NCBI GenBank assembly: GCA_026874595.1
Contig: CM049318.1
Coordinates: forward strand, 14,429,241 to 14,493,240
Length of the DNA stretch: 64,000 nt
DNA from: Sipunculus nudus
Taxonomy: Eukaryota; Annelida; Sipuncula; Golfingiida; Sipunculidae
Direction: 5' to 3'
A program made the translations under genes and the position numbers. The notes under the pieces are model-generated. The model made no database searches. It saw nothing but the letters and a program-made list of their open reading frames with translations, and was not told where the DNA came from. Shown piece by piece: positions 24,101-38,900 of this stretch (positions within the stretch are counted from its first letter, which is position 1; every line of letters begins with the position of its first letter).

Positions 24101-25086
24101 TTATATACAGTGAAACTCCTACTTGCGGACAACTCATTAAGCCGGACAACTCACTAATGCAGACACTAAATCTCAGTCCCTTCAATTTCGCCTCTATATT
24201 ATGTTTAACGTAAACTCAGTAAAGCGGACAACTCACTATCCCGGACAAGGGACAAACTTTCCCATCTCGCCAGCATATTCAGTACACATTATGACCCTCT
24301 AAAGAGGACAGACATCTCGAGTTCTGTTTTTGTTCATATATTTGCTGGGAGATGGCACTCCGAGGTCATGACCTTGTATGACCTGTTTTGGTCAAAGTGA
24401 CAGCGGGGGAATATGAAAATATACAGTATCGAAATTTTTGTTTTTTTCTATAAATGTGTTGATCATAACACAATTAGTATTAAATTAAGACTGGCAAGTC
24501 AATTAGGAAAAAATAAGCTTTCAAACTGAAACAGCTTTTCATTCGACAAGACCACAATCAACGACTGCCGTTCGTGCTTTGTGATTGGTGTCGGGCCCAG
24601 GGAGCCGTAATTATAGTTTGTGACAGTTTGCACTTTGTTATGGTGAATGCGTGGTGAACACTATGTCCTTTAACAAATAATCATGCTGTCCGAATGCTAT
24701 CAATAATCAATCTTCAATATGCATAGTGCAACCATCCATGAACTGCCGCTCAATTGCTTAGAAGATGAAGCATGGTCCATCAAATTGAAACTGCCAGGAT
24801 TAGTTTGCGAGGCCTAGCTGATGTTTGTCTTTCTTTTTTTTTTTAAATAATTATATTTTATAAATTGCAAGTGCATATTTAAGCTATTTTGAAAACAATT
24901 TAAATCAAATTTATGTAGCCTATTTCAAATAAGGCGTACATTTAATGAAAACATAGGATATCAGAAACATTCAATAACGAATTGACACAATATGCCAAAC
25001 TCCTCTAAACTGGACAACTCACTAATACGGACAAATTCTTCAAGTCCCTTGAGTGTCCGACTTAGGGGAGTTTCACTGTATAAATA

Positions 25087-25135
<49 letters not shown>

Positions 25136-28100
25136 ACAAAAACATTTAGCTCAAGGGAAAGTATTGGGCTGATCCAAGGATTTGAACCAATGTTGGTGGT
25201 GTATATGTCTGGTGTTTCAACTGCTTCACTAGAAATGCAAGCTTCACCAAGAAGATCCACTCTGAACACAGCACATGACCTACTGGTGACCTTCCACTCA
25301 CATGCTGTGAGAAATAGCAGTATTTTTCAGGTTCAGTTTACAATGGATAAACTAAAATCTGATTGGCTCTGCATTTGAACAAATCTGCAGAACTGGTAGA
25401 AGAAATCTGATTGGCTTAGCATGTAAACAAACATGGCTGCACCCGTGGCAAGCTCGTGTTGCACGGCAAGAGAGGAATTATGCAGACAGTGGGGGATAAC
25501 TGCCCTCAGGCCCTACCAGCAAGTCAGTATAGAGACTGTGCTGGAAGTTGACATTTTCATCGTGTGTATTCCAATGGGGCTGGAAAAAGCATGTGCTACC
25601 AAGCGCTTTCCACAGCAGTGCAATGTGACCGGTACCTCGAAGAACTTCTGATTGTGCTGGTGATCACTGCAATGTGATTTGCTAAATATTATGCGGGGGG
25701 AATTCCATAGAGACAGCGCCGCCTGATGGCAAAACCTGACTAGCAACCGCGGTTTATTGCAGTGGGTAGTGTAGTGAACAGTTGAGCATAGCATTACCGC
25801 TGCTTATGGAGCGTACTAAGGAGACAGTTCAGCTTGCTTTTATGTGCATCCAATAACACACAGCAGATGGTTCTGCTGTCAGAACAAAATTAATTAACCC
25901 AGGACTCACACTTTTTGGTGAACTAGGTGGCAATATTAACTCCATTACTTCAAATTACCTTTCCCCTGGCCCCAAAAGTTGGGTGTCATTCCTGGATGAG
26001 CCCATAAAATGTTATGTAAGAATTTTGCTCAATGGAAAATGTTGGGCTGATCCCAGATTCAAACCCATGTCGGTGGCACACGTCCAGCGTTCTAGCTCCT
26101 TTGCTAGAAAAGCAAGCTTCGCTAGCGAGACAGTTTGGTCTGTTTTCACATGCACCCTGTAACAATATATATATACACACACACACACACACATATACAC
26201 ACACTGTGATGTGAGGCTAAATATATTTCACACAAAAAAACTACTTTAATTACATATTAAATTATCTTATGAATATTTACCAATCAAGGAGTCTGTGCGG
26301 AAATCCTGTGGTTTCCATTTTGTGTAATGACTCTTTGCCCATTCAGTAAACTTGTGGCCCACACAGATGTAGTGACTGGGTCCTTTGAGGATAAGTTCAG
26401 TACCTTTACCCAGGTACTCCTTACACTTGCGACACACAATCTCCACGTCCTCAGCATCCTCTCGACAAGCTGCAGATCTTCTCCTAGACAACTGATTCTG
26501 ATGTGAGCACCACAACTCTTCCTAAAATAAAAGAATATTAATAAATCTTTAAACTATTCATTTATTTTAAGGCTGGGAAAGAAAACATGCAACTGGTGTG
26601 TAGCCTGGTAAAATTGTCTGTAAACTGAAGCCCTGATGAACAAGAACTCTGACACCAAGGGAATGTTATTATTTTGCATTACAACGCACACATGAAGGGG
26701 TCAGTCAGTCCCTGATATTTGCATATTGCTATATCATGTGACATATGAAAGAGTCAGTCAGTATATGTTCATTGCATATTGTTATGTCATGTGACACATA
26801 AAAAGGTCAGTCATTTCCTGATATTTGCATATTGTTATGTCATGTGACACATGAAGGAGTCCATCAGTCCTTCAAGTTGATATCTGCATGCTGATATGTT
26901 ATGTGACACATAAACAAGTGACACATTGGTCATGACACCACATGACTAGGAAGACATTCACAAAAGGAATATTATCATCTGAATGCCATATTTTGTGGGT
27001 GGTATCCCCATTCAACTGTGGCTAACTATTAATTTTTTTCAAAATCAACAGGAAGAAAAAGTTTCATGATAATATGTCCAGCCACTCCCATGAAATCTAA
27101 CCTTTTGTAAGCAGTCAGCTGAGCTATAATGACCATGCACATTTTTTATGGACATCCCTAGATGTCAAGACAGAAGATTCTAGGCCCAACAGTAAAACTT
27201 TTTACCCTGTCTGACTGTCTGGGAGATTAAAATGTTTTGGGCCAGTAAGTTATGACACCATGACCTAATTTCAGTTTTCCATGGAGATTGTCCAAGATGT
27301 TTTGCCCGGTAGCATGCAGAATATATAGGTCACCATGACCTATGTGCCCTGTCTGACTGACTTGGTGCTCAAAATCATGTTTCCAGCCTGTAGGTCACAA
27401 TTTTAGGTCTCCGAGGAGATTTGTGCTGGATGTAGACCCCTACAGTAAGAAGTTTCTAGGTCTAAAGGTTACAATTTGGGCCCTGTTAACAGACACATTG
27501 CTTCATCTGAAGGTCTCAAAAACAGAGATACAATGTGTAAAAATTGGAAAAAACTAGAATACGGGTAGTCGACAAGCGACTACGTGTATCCGCCAAAATC
27601 AGAGAAGGACGGGTGAAGTGAGGCATTGATTGAGTGGCAAGGGGATATAGAGTTACATGTGTTAAATATTAGAATGGATCTCTGCCACATAAACATGATT
27701 GTAGGTGGCGCCACCTGTTATTTGAACGAGAAACTATCCAAGATATATACACATGCAAAATTTCATGTGGAAAAGTCAAACCACTGCAGAGATATGAGTA
27801 ATTTTATCCCACAGCAGACAAACAGATGGACGCTGTGCAAAAATGGCTGCAGGTGGCGCCACCATTTTTGTTCATGTTATAAAGCTATCCAAGGGCTACA
27901 TTTGTGTAAAGTTTTTTTCCTGATTGGTCAAACGGTTTCCGAGATATGAGCTTGGATGTCTGCAGCATAAACGTGAATGTAGGTGGCGCCACCTGTCATA
28001 AAATCAAGAAAGCTATCTAGGATGTATACACATGCCGAATTTTAGGTGAATTAGTCAAACCACTGCAGAGATATGAGTGATTTTAACCCCAGGCAGATTA

Positions 28101-29235
28101 ACAAATGGACACTGTGCAAACATGGTTGCAGGTGGCGCCACCTTTTGTTGTGTATGTTATAAAGCTATCCCAGGGCTACATTTGTGTAAAAAATTTTTCC
28201 AGATCGGTCAAACGGTTCCTGAGATATATGGATTTATGTGTGGAGTGTTAACGTGAATGTAGGTGGCGCCACCTGTCATAAAATCAAGAAAGCTATCTAG
28301 GATGTATACACATGCCGAATTTTAGGTGAATTAGTCAAACCACTGCAGAGATATGAGTGATTTTAACCCCAGGCAGATGAACAAATGGACATTGTGCAAA
28401 CATGGTAGCAGGTGGCGCCACCTTTTGTTGTGTATGTAATAAAGCTATCCCAGGGCTACATTTGTGTAAAAAATTTTTCCGGATCGGTCAAACGGTTCCC
28501 GAGATATATGGGATTATGTGTGGAGCGTTAACGTGAATGTAGGTGGTGCCACCTGTCACAAAATCGAGAAAGCTATCTAGGATGTATATGCATGCCGAAT
28601 TTTAGGTGAATTAGTCAAACCACTGCAGAGATATGAGTGATTTTAACCCCAGGCAGATGAACAGATGGACACTGTGCAAACATGGTTGCAGGTGGCGCCA
28701 CCTTTTGTTGTGTATGTTATAAAGCTATCCCAGGGCTACATTTGTGTAAAATTTTTTTCCGGATCGGTCAAAGGGTTCCTGAGATATATGGGATTATGTG
28801 TGGAGCGTTAACGTGAATGTAGGTGGCGCCACCTGTCACAAAATCGAGAAAGCTATCTAGGATGTATATACATGCCGAATTTTAGGTGAATTAGTCAAAT
28901 CACTGCAGAGATATGAGTGATTTTAACCCCAGGCAGATGAACAGATGGACACTGTGCAAACATGGTTGCAGGAGGCGCCACCTTTTGTTGTGTATGTTAT
29001 AAAGCTTTCCGAGGGCTACATTTGTGTAAAAATTTTTTCCGGATCGGTCAAACGGTTCCCGAGATATATGGGTTTATGTGTGGAAACAGACGCACAAACG
29101 GACGCTGGGCAAAGACGAAAGGTCAGAGGTCAAGGTCACTTGGTTAGGCACCAGTTCACATGTGACCCGATAATTTGTGTAAGTTTCGGAAAAATCTGTC
29201 CAGTAGTCTCAGAGGAGTTCTCCGGAAACGAACGC

Positions 29236-29266
<31 letters not shown>

Positions 29267-32200
29267 GCGGCGGAACCCGGTCAAAAACGTAGTATCCGCA
29301 AAACTTCGTTTTGGCGGATACAATAAAGGTTGCACCACCAGTCTTCAGGAAATTATGAAACACTCCATGATGAATTGATATACATGGAATGAATTATGGC
29401 AATCAATGCATTAGTAATTTAGATAATGGGGCTTTTGTATCAAATTTTCAATTATTCGGGGGGGGGGGGACTTTCAAGCCTGATAGCCGTAGGATATAGG
29501 TTACAGTGACCTAATTTTAGGTTTCTTATAAGACTTTTAATGGACCTCAATCGGTGCAATGTTCGAAGATTCTAGGCCTAGTGGATACATTTTGTGCCCC
29601 ATCTGACTGACTGCTCAAAATCATGTTTTCAGCCTGTAGTTTGCAAAATAAAGGCCACCATGACTTAATTGCAAGTTTATACAAGAGACTGAAAATTGTG
29701 ATATATTTGAGCAAATATGAATGCAATGACAGCAGTAATAAGCAGTAGTAGAATGATGATAAGGCTATTTGTTGAAGGATCTAAAGTGTATGGTAGTCTG
29801 CAAGCTTTCAATTTGATAGATATGATGTTATGATTAACTATGCTGATGAAGTGATTTATGAATTTGTGACTGTATGACACAATATCTCTTTAGTCTTGAC
29901 AAGGTAGATTATTGTGATGCTCACTATGTCTACATATTACACAATATTGACATAATTTCTGGCATGTACCTAGGTACCTATGGACGAATAGTTATACAAA
30001 ATATTAAAGTATAAATATATCTGATTCATCTTGTTCTTGCTTACTGAGGCTGACTTTGGGATGGGGTTCGGAGAAGGGAAAAGTTTGGGCAGCACGAAGG
30101 TGGATGTAGAAATATTCTATTGTAATGTTTTTCATTTATATAAGAATATGAAAAGCTAAGAGGAAAGGGGCCCCTCCTACTTCGTTATAGTAAAGTTCTA
30201 AATATATGATTGCAAACTAATACTCTGACAAGACTGTCATGAAGAAAAAATTTTGAGATACTGTGATGTATATGAAAATTTACAGATGGACAGGCAAGTG
30301 GACAGAATGGACTAATACCTATATTTCACTTTTAAGGGAATAATGCATTTAAGTTTATATATAATCCTATTTTTTTTAAGCATATCAACTTTTTCCATTA
30401 AGAAGTTTTTATCTGAATCATTTTTTATTCACAGGCTTTATAAATTTTTAATAAAAAAAAACCTGAAAATATAAGTTAAAATATTAGAATTGTTGCAAAA
30501 GTTGCAATCATTATATATACAGAGTAAAAAAATGAAACTATAAGTTAAAATATTAGAATTGTTGCAAAAGTTGCAATCATCATATATCCAGAGTGTAGCT
30601 CATATTGGGTCATTTTATGCATACACATATATTTTAATATTTTTAAATCATAAATGTTTAAACTGAATTTAAAAGAAAATAATGCCACAACATGGCATCT
30701 ACAAGAATATTCCTTGAATCACTATTAAAAAGTTTTGCACATTGGGAGTTTTCAGTACATGCTTAATTTTATTCACCAAAATAAAATAAAAGTAAATTTG
30801 ATAAAATAAAACATCTTTTCAAATGAAGTATACACACTGTTGGTTGAATGAGGGACAAACAATATCATTGTGCTAATAACTATCCCAGTTTTAATTTATT
30901 ACTAGAATTACTAGTCAATTTCACACCTGGTGAAGTTTTTACTCTTCTGAAGTAAGGAATTACTTATCTGATGAACATCCACACTTTCATAACAATACAC
31001 CACTTTGTGGACACAATTAAATGTCACTTTAATCATTGTAACCATGGTGGTACAATACAAAATCTAAAAGAATGAATCAAATACAGAAAATAATAACATT
31101 CATCTAGTTTATGCACCATCTGGGGGGGGGGAGTGCAGGGCAGAGGGGAAGCCTGCTGGTAGTGGCCAGGCTGACCCAAGGCAAGCTGCCTGGGGTGGGT
31201 TACATAATGCAAGTGAAGGCTATACTACTAGGTGGGCTAGATGTAAACAACACTTGACATGGTGTATGAAAACATGAATAAAAGCTATTCTTTCCAATCA
31301 ATTTCTTTGAAATTTCAGATTTTAAAAGATTAAATCCTTATGTATATATGCTGTGAAAATTAAATCAACAGTGCCAAAGTTGGACAAAATTTAAGGTATT
31401 GATTTTTTATTTATGCTTATAGCTTGAAAAATTTGCAAAATTCAGATCTAATTTTGGGTAAACAATTGAATCTTGATTAAATAAAGTTATATTCCTGAAA
31501 AAAAGTCTCTAGGTTCAGCAATTCTCATGTTAGGTGAGTAAATATATTTCCTGATTTTTTTTTAAATTGCATTATGTTTTGCCCCATAACTTCAAAATAA
31601 TACCCAATACTGACCTAATTTTTGGTATGTTCGTAGAAAATGTATGAAAGAAAGTGAATACTAAATACAATCAAAAACAGATCAGTGATTTTGATATTAG
31701 GCAGCCTTGAAGTGTAACAATGGCTTTTTTTATGGAAAACGGAGTTTTTTTCCTTAATATCTTGAAGGAACGAAGTCCTAATGACCCAATTTTGGGTATG
31801 GTAGGAGATTTTGGGGACATCTAAAATTATGCCAACAGCCTGGGGAGCATAGAGATGTGCACTGAATGACCTACAGTCATCAAAGTGGACTGCTTCACAA
31901 TGTAATGAAATACAACAAGAGCCTCCAAAAAAATTCAATAACTAGCCTAATTTTGCAGCATTTATTTTCAAATTTCAGATTTTAACAGATTAAATCCTTA
32001 TGTATACACGCTGTGAAAATTAAATCCACAGTACTTACAGAAAAAAAACGTGCCGTGGCCAAAGTTGGGCAAAATTGAAAGTACCAATTTTATATTTTTG
32101 CCAATATTTAAAAAAATTTAACAGATTTTGATCTAATTTTTGGTATACAATTAAATTTTGATTAATTAAAGTTGTATTACTGGAAAAAAAGTCCCTACCT

Positions 32201-35200
32201 TTAACACTTTTGGTCTTAAGTGACCAAATATATTCCTGATTTTTTTACAAAGTCCATTATGTTTTGGCCCATAACTTTTTTAAATTATATAATACTGACT
32301 TAATATCTGGCATGTACAAAGGAACTATATAGAGGAATATTTATGGTAAATATGAAGAAAACCAGATGAGTGGTTTTGATATTAGGCAGTCCTGAAGTGT
32401 AAAAATAGATTTCTAATAAAAAATTGAGGATTTTCCTTAATATCTCAAAGGAACAAAGTCCTATTGACCCAATTTTTGGCATGGTAGGAGATTTTGGGGA
32501 CATCTAACTGTATGCCGAATTTCAGATTTGTAGGTTCAACAGTGTCAAACGTGCCAGTCTTACCGACGGACATCCGGGCAGACGGACGGAAGACGGACAA
32601 TGGACCACGACTATAGCTCAGATGACTTATAGTCAGCTGAGCTAAAAATACAGAAAAATATGCGTAAAAATTAGAAAAAAATACATGCGGAGCACCAGGC
32701 TTCAGGAAATGATGAAACACTCCATGATCAATTGATATCCATGGAATGAATCATGGCTATCAATGCATTGGTTATTCAGATATTGGAGCTTTTTATCAAA
32801 TTTTTAATTAATCGGGGGGGGGGGGGGGGTACTAAAATAGTAATACGAGTCCAGCGGTTACAATTTGTCCCTGTCAACAAACAGACAGACAGACAGACGG
32901 ACAAGCGACAAAGAGTGACTGCTAGAGCTCAGGTGACTTTCAGTCAGCTGAGTTAAAAAGTTCAGTCAGTCCCTGATATTTGTATATTGTTATGTCATGT
33001 GACATGAAGGAGCCAGACAGTACCTGACTGATAATAAATTGCCATACAAGATATGCAGGTGCTGATCTGCGCTGACCTAAATTAAGAGAGTACCATCAGG
33101 CCAGCTGTTATTAGATCTATACGCTAATGCTGTTAGAACTGGCTCATCCCTTCCTGCCAGACACCACTGTATGAGCCTCATAGAAATCAAGTTTTGCATA
33201 TGTAGCTGTTTATTTCATAACAACTAAACAAGACTTTAACCTACATTTGTTGTACAAAATCCAATTTTATGGCTATTCCAGAGATCATCAATTTATTTTA
33301 GAAAAAAGAAACTTATGGCGCCAGTAAATGCATGAGCATGACTGAAACACAATCTGATGTAACAAATTTTCTACATATTCCTGTGCTGTGATAATCAAGC
33401 AGAATTTAGAGCAATCATGAAAGGAACTCCTTGACACTGACCTGTTTAGCTGGATCAAGGCTGAACAAAAATACTGATAAAATTCCTTAGGTCAAATGTT
33501 TACCTGTTTTTCTAGGATTTCCTTTTGCAGTTTTCTTTGATCTTCTTTATGTATCTTCTCTAACATGTCCATCATCACATGTTCACGGCGCAGATTTTTT
33601 CTTTCCCTTTCCTCAATCCCGGTTCCCAGGGGTATGATAAGGTAGCATTCGCTGTTCTTTGCACGGGCTCTCCCACGGGACTGTACAGTACCAATCTCAT
33701 TGCTTACAAAGTTGTAACGGATGACGTAGTTGCACTTTGGCATATCCAGCCCCTCCTGTGCTACGTCTGTGGCCACAAGAAGGTTCACTACCCCTGGAAG
33801 AATGAAATGCGTGTAAATAAACAATGTAATACACAAGTGCATCCAAACTAAATGAACATATAATTTAGAGACTATCCATGTGGCCATTAATAAGAAATTA
33901 TGCTTTGTTATTTTAACAATGATGCCTAGCTGACTATGAAGACATTCACAAAACGAATGATAAATTTTGTAGGTGGTATCCCCATTCAACTGAAGCTTAG
34001 CTTGGAGGACATTGGTAGCAGAGACCTAATTCAAGGTTTCTTAGGAGATTTTTCATGGACCTCCGTGGATGTCAAGATAGAAGATTCTAGGTCCAATGGT
34101 TACAATTCGTGCCCTGTTAAAAGACAACCACATCTTAGAATGTCTCAAAAATTGAGAAAAGATGAATAAAAATTTGAAAAAAAAAACCACAGTGGGCGCC
34201 ACCATTCTACAGGAAATGATGAAACATTGCAATATGAATATACATGCAAAGAATCATGGTGATCAATGCATTAGTTCTTCAGAAACTGGGACTTTTGTGA
34301 CAAATTTTTAATTATTCTGGTAGGTACTTTTGAGCCCCATAGCCCAGAGGATATGGGTAACAGAGACCTAATTTCAGGTTTCCAAGGAGATTTGACATGG
34401 GCCTCCCTGTAAATACGCGACCACATCTTTGAAGGTCTCAACAAGGGACCCATGGGTCACGGCGCTCATCTGATCATGATTGGACTATAAATGTATCACC
34501 ATTGTTATACTATGTTGAGTAGAAAAAGCTTATGAATATCATGGTCATGTTGGGCTTTTATAAAGGAATATAATGTAATATGTGAGTAAATGATATATGA
34601 AATAATCTGACTGATGGATTTATATGGAGTAAAATATAGTGGTTTATTTTTTATTTATTTGGGAGGGGTCGAAAAAAACAATTTATTTAAGCAAATATGA
34701 ATGCAATGACAGCATACTAAGCAGTGGTAAAATGATGATAAGGCTTTTTGTTTAAGGATCTATAGTGTATGGAAAACTGCAAGCTTTCAATCTGACAGAT
34801 ACAAGGTTATGATTAACTATGCTGATGAGGGGATTTATGAATTTGTGACTGTATGACATGATATCTTGACAAGATAGGTCTTGACAAGGTACATTATTTT
34901 GATGACCCTCACGTCTACATATTACACAATATTGACATAATTTCTGGCATGTACATAGGTACCTATGGACAAATGGTCAAGAGAACTGAACCACCTAGAA
35001 GGTTAAAATATTAAAAATATGATGAAATGTAGATAAAGTTTGAGAGGAAGAGGCAATTTGGGCCATGGTTGGTTTATATGATTGAAGAAAATGTTGCAAA
35101 TAATATCTGAGATCTGACCATGCCTTTCCATTGGTTACATTTTTGATAAGCTGTTGACAGTTCAACAGTTTACACATTTGTCTGATGAGATCCAATTTAT

Positions 35201-35800
35201 TTGGTAAACCTTTTTTATCAATTTTATGATAAGTATACAGTTGCCATAATGTCCCCACTCCACAGGTGCAATGACTTGATGGGGGGGGGGGGGGGGGGGA
35301 TCAGAGTTACAACGCCTCTGTCTCTCTGTAGATATTTTCTTTAATTATTAAATTTTATGCTATAGCCATAGAACTATTGTTCACAGTGCCAAGGAGCAAA
35401 GCCTCAGTGGGATGAAGAAGGGAATGGTGAGAGTTACAACACCCTTGCATATACATACAGGATATGAAATTTAATTCAATAGTGCTTATAAAAAAAAAGT
35501 TTATTCATGAACATTAAATATTTAAGCGGGCAGAAAGATGGAGTAACAGAGCAAATCATTTTTTCCCCATTCTACTGAGCCAATAAAAAATTAACAATAT
35601 TTGCATTTATTCCTTTTTTTCATTACATAATTTTTATCCAGGTTTACGGATGTTACTATAAATTTACAGTATAACATACAAGTGATTGTGAATATTTCAG
35701 CTGATTCACATTTCTAAATTGCATCAACATTTATAGCTAATGTATCTAGTTTATAGTACCTGTCAACAGAATGGGATGGAGGGAGGAAGGGAGGCAATAA

Positions 35801-35870
<70 letters not shown>

Positions 35871-35908
35871 AAGAAAGAGAAATGGAGAGAGAAAGAGAAA
35901 AAGCAGAG

Positions 35909-35943
<35 letters not shown>

Positions 35944-38900
35944 GAGGAGAGAGCTGGACTGCCAGAGAGAGAGAGAGAGAGAGAAAGAGAAAGAGAAAGA
36001 GAGGCTCTCTGGTAATTACTGCCTGACCCAGCCTGACCCAGACACTCACAGTGGCAGTAGGTCAGACCTGAAGGTGTTATGTAACTGCCCAGTACACTGC
36101 ATTTATACTGACCTGATGTAAACAATGAAGACTTGGTACCTGGAAACTTGAATAAAATCTACAGTTTTTGATCAATTAGTTTCAAATTTCAGATTTTAAC
36201 AGATGAAATGCTAATGTGTACATGCTGTGAAAATTAAATCCACAGCACTAACAGGAAAATTTTTTATTTTTTTAAATCGTATCAGGAAAAAAGAAAAGTA
36301 TTCTCAACTATGAAACTAATACATGTGTTAAAATTAATCCAAGGATCAAACCACCCAATATATTATACCAGGAGCAAACTGGAGTTGGGAATGTTTAATT
36401 TTATGAACTGAAATAAAGGATCAGCAATATAAATTTTGATTATTTAGCCAGTATCATGTAACAACTAATACAACCATGAGTTATAAGTCAAACAAATTAA
36501 AATCTTTAATGAGCACTCTGATGAACATCCACACTTTCATAGCAATACATCACTTTGTGGACACAATTAAATGTGCACTTTAATCATTGTAACCCTGGTG
36601 GTACAATACAAATTCTAAAATGTAGCATAGCCAAAAATAAAATAAAATACAGAAAATTATAACATTCATCTAGTTTATGCACCAGCTGGGGGCTGGGAGT
36701 GCAGGGCAGAGGGGAAGCCTGCTAGTAGTGGCCAAGCCTAGCCAAGGCAAGCTGCCTGGGGTGGGTTACATAATGCAAGTGAAGACTGTATTACTAGGCG
36801 GGCCAGATGTAAACAACACTTGACATGGTGTATGAAAACTTGAATAAAAGCTACTCTTTTCAAACAATTCCTTTGAAATTTCAGATTTTAAAAGATTAAA
36901 TCCTTATGTATATATGCTGTGAAAATTACATCAACAGAGCTTACAGGGAAAAAACGTGCCATTGCCAAAGTTGGATAAAATTTAAGGTACTGATTTTTTA
37001 TTTATGCTAATAACTTGAAAAATTTGCAAAATTCAGATCTAATTTTGAGTAAATAATTGAATCTTGATTAAATAAAGTTATATTCCTGAAAAAAAGTCTC
37101 CAGCTTCAGCAATTCTCATGTTAAGTGAGCAAATATATTTCCGGATTTTTAAGAAACTGCATTATATTTCGGCCCATAACTTCAAAATAATACCCAATAC
37201 TACCCTAATTTTTGGTATGTGCACAGAAAATGTATGGAAAAATATGAATACTAAATATGATCAAAAACAGGTCAGTGGTTTTGAAATTAGGCAGCTTTGA
37301 AGTGTAACAATGGCTTTTTTATGGAAAACGGAGGTTTTTTCTTAATATCTCGAAGGAACGAAGTCCTAATGACCCAATTTTTGGTATGGTAATAGATTTT
37401 GGGGACATCTATTGGTATGCAGAAATTTGGATTCGTAGGTCCAACAGTTTTTAAACGTGCCCTGTTAACGACTGGACGGCTGGACGGACGGACGGACGAC
37501 GGACAAAGGACCACGACTATAGCTCAGATGACTTATAGTCAGCTGAGCTAAAAAAAGAGAAAAAATTGGGAGAAAAAAAACTAGGTGGCGCCACCAGTCT
37601 GCAGGAACTGATGAAACACTCAATGATGAATATGCATGCAAAAAATAACGGTGATCAATGCAGTAGTTATTCAGATACTGGAGCTTTTATATCAAATTTT
37701 TAATTATTCTGTGGGGTATTTCTGAGCCCTATAGCTCAGATATGGGTAACAGAGACCAAATTTCAGATTTCCAAGGAGATTTTACATAGACCTTTCTGGA
37801 TGTCAAGTTGAGAGGCATGGGCAAAGCAAGGAAATTAAATCCTCCGGACATGACATGACTCCAAATCTATGGCATTAGAGATGCCAAAGCATCCCAAGAC
37901 AGATGGTGAATGGATGCCATGCAAAAATAATTGCAGATGGCGCCACAAGTCTTTAGTGGAGTTAGCCAAGATCTATAGACATCCATAATTTCAGGCCAAT
38001 ACAACAAACCACTCTTTAGAAAGGGCATCAATATATTGTATGAAAACAGGGAGGTAGGTGGCGCCACTGATCTATAAGAAAACTGTCCAAGATGGATGGA
38101 CATGCCAAAGTACAGACCATTACATTGAACCACTCTTGAGTTATGGGCAATTTCACCCAGAGCAAAAGCATGGATGGATGCCATGCAAAAACAATTGCAG
38201 ATAGTACCTTCAGTCTTGTGTACATGATGGAGGAACCCAAGATCTATGGACATGCACAATTTCATGCCAATATATAGCCAACCACTCCTGAGAAAAGAGC
38301 ATTAATCATAAATGGGAGGTAGGTGGTGCCACCTGTCCGTCTACAATAAAACTGTTCATGATGGATGGACATGCCAAATTTCAGACCAATACACTGAACC
38401 ATTCCCCAATTATCAGTAATTTTCACCCACAGTTGGATGCCATGCAAATAAGTTTACAGATGGCCAACCAGTCTTAAGTAAGAGATGGAGGTATCCAAGA
38501 GCTATGTACATGCACAATTTCAGCTCAATATATTGAATCACTCCTGAGATGCGGGATGTTTTCATCAAGACACCACTCTGGCAGACATAAAGAGAAGTGC
38601 AGGTGGCACAACCAGTATTTGTTAGGCACCAGTTTACATGTGACAGAATAAGTATCCCAGGTTTCAGAAAGATTGGTCAAAGGATCTCAGAGGAGTTCTT
38701 GGAAATGAAACCAGTCGCAGGGGCAGGGGTTGAACAAGCAAAAACATAGTATCCAGAAACTCTGTTTTGGCAGATACAATAAGACAATACCAATATATTT
38801 CACATTGCTGCAACAAGTGTTCTTTACAAATAGCTTGCAGAAAAGGAGGTCACCCTGCATTAATGTCTGGTTAGGCTAGTTGTTCAAGTATAATTTCTAT

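Larger units (their letters stand above)
26914..32955 (+). mobile_element. type-I composite with two nested elements (intron 5)
   Basis: A degenerate type-I left end (AACAAGTGACACATTGGTCA) begins at about 26914, and a right end (GTCAGCTGAGTTAAAA after an ACGG/ACAG run) closes at 32955. A further right-arm-like GTCAGCTGAGCTATAA near 27118 suggests that the first piece may be a separate short element. Inside are a type-II element (27555-29323) and a 5'-truncated type-I copy (29690-32649). The host core continues between them. Confidence 0.5.
33925..37830 (+). mobile_element. type-I host split by a nested type-I element (intron 4)
   Basis: The left end is degenerate and has CTAGCTGACTATGAAG. 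The core unit runs to GAAGGTCTCA at 34440, and after the insertion continues from 37554 with AAAGAGAAAAAATTGGG and GGTGGCGCCACCAGTCTGCAG. Undisrupted units at 11450-12500 read GGTCTCAAAAATAGAGAAAA across this point. Confidence 0.58.

Noticed and set aside
29136-29378. Gly- and Arg-rich frames over a CGG run
   Set aside because: They come from the (CGG)n stretch at the right end of type-II elements and recur wherever that end occurs (1194-1448, 6336-6536, 41003-41311).
35714-36125. Long Ser/Leu- and Arg/Glu-rich frames
   Set aside because: They are translations of the (GA)n microsatellite on both strands.
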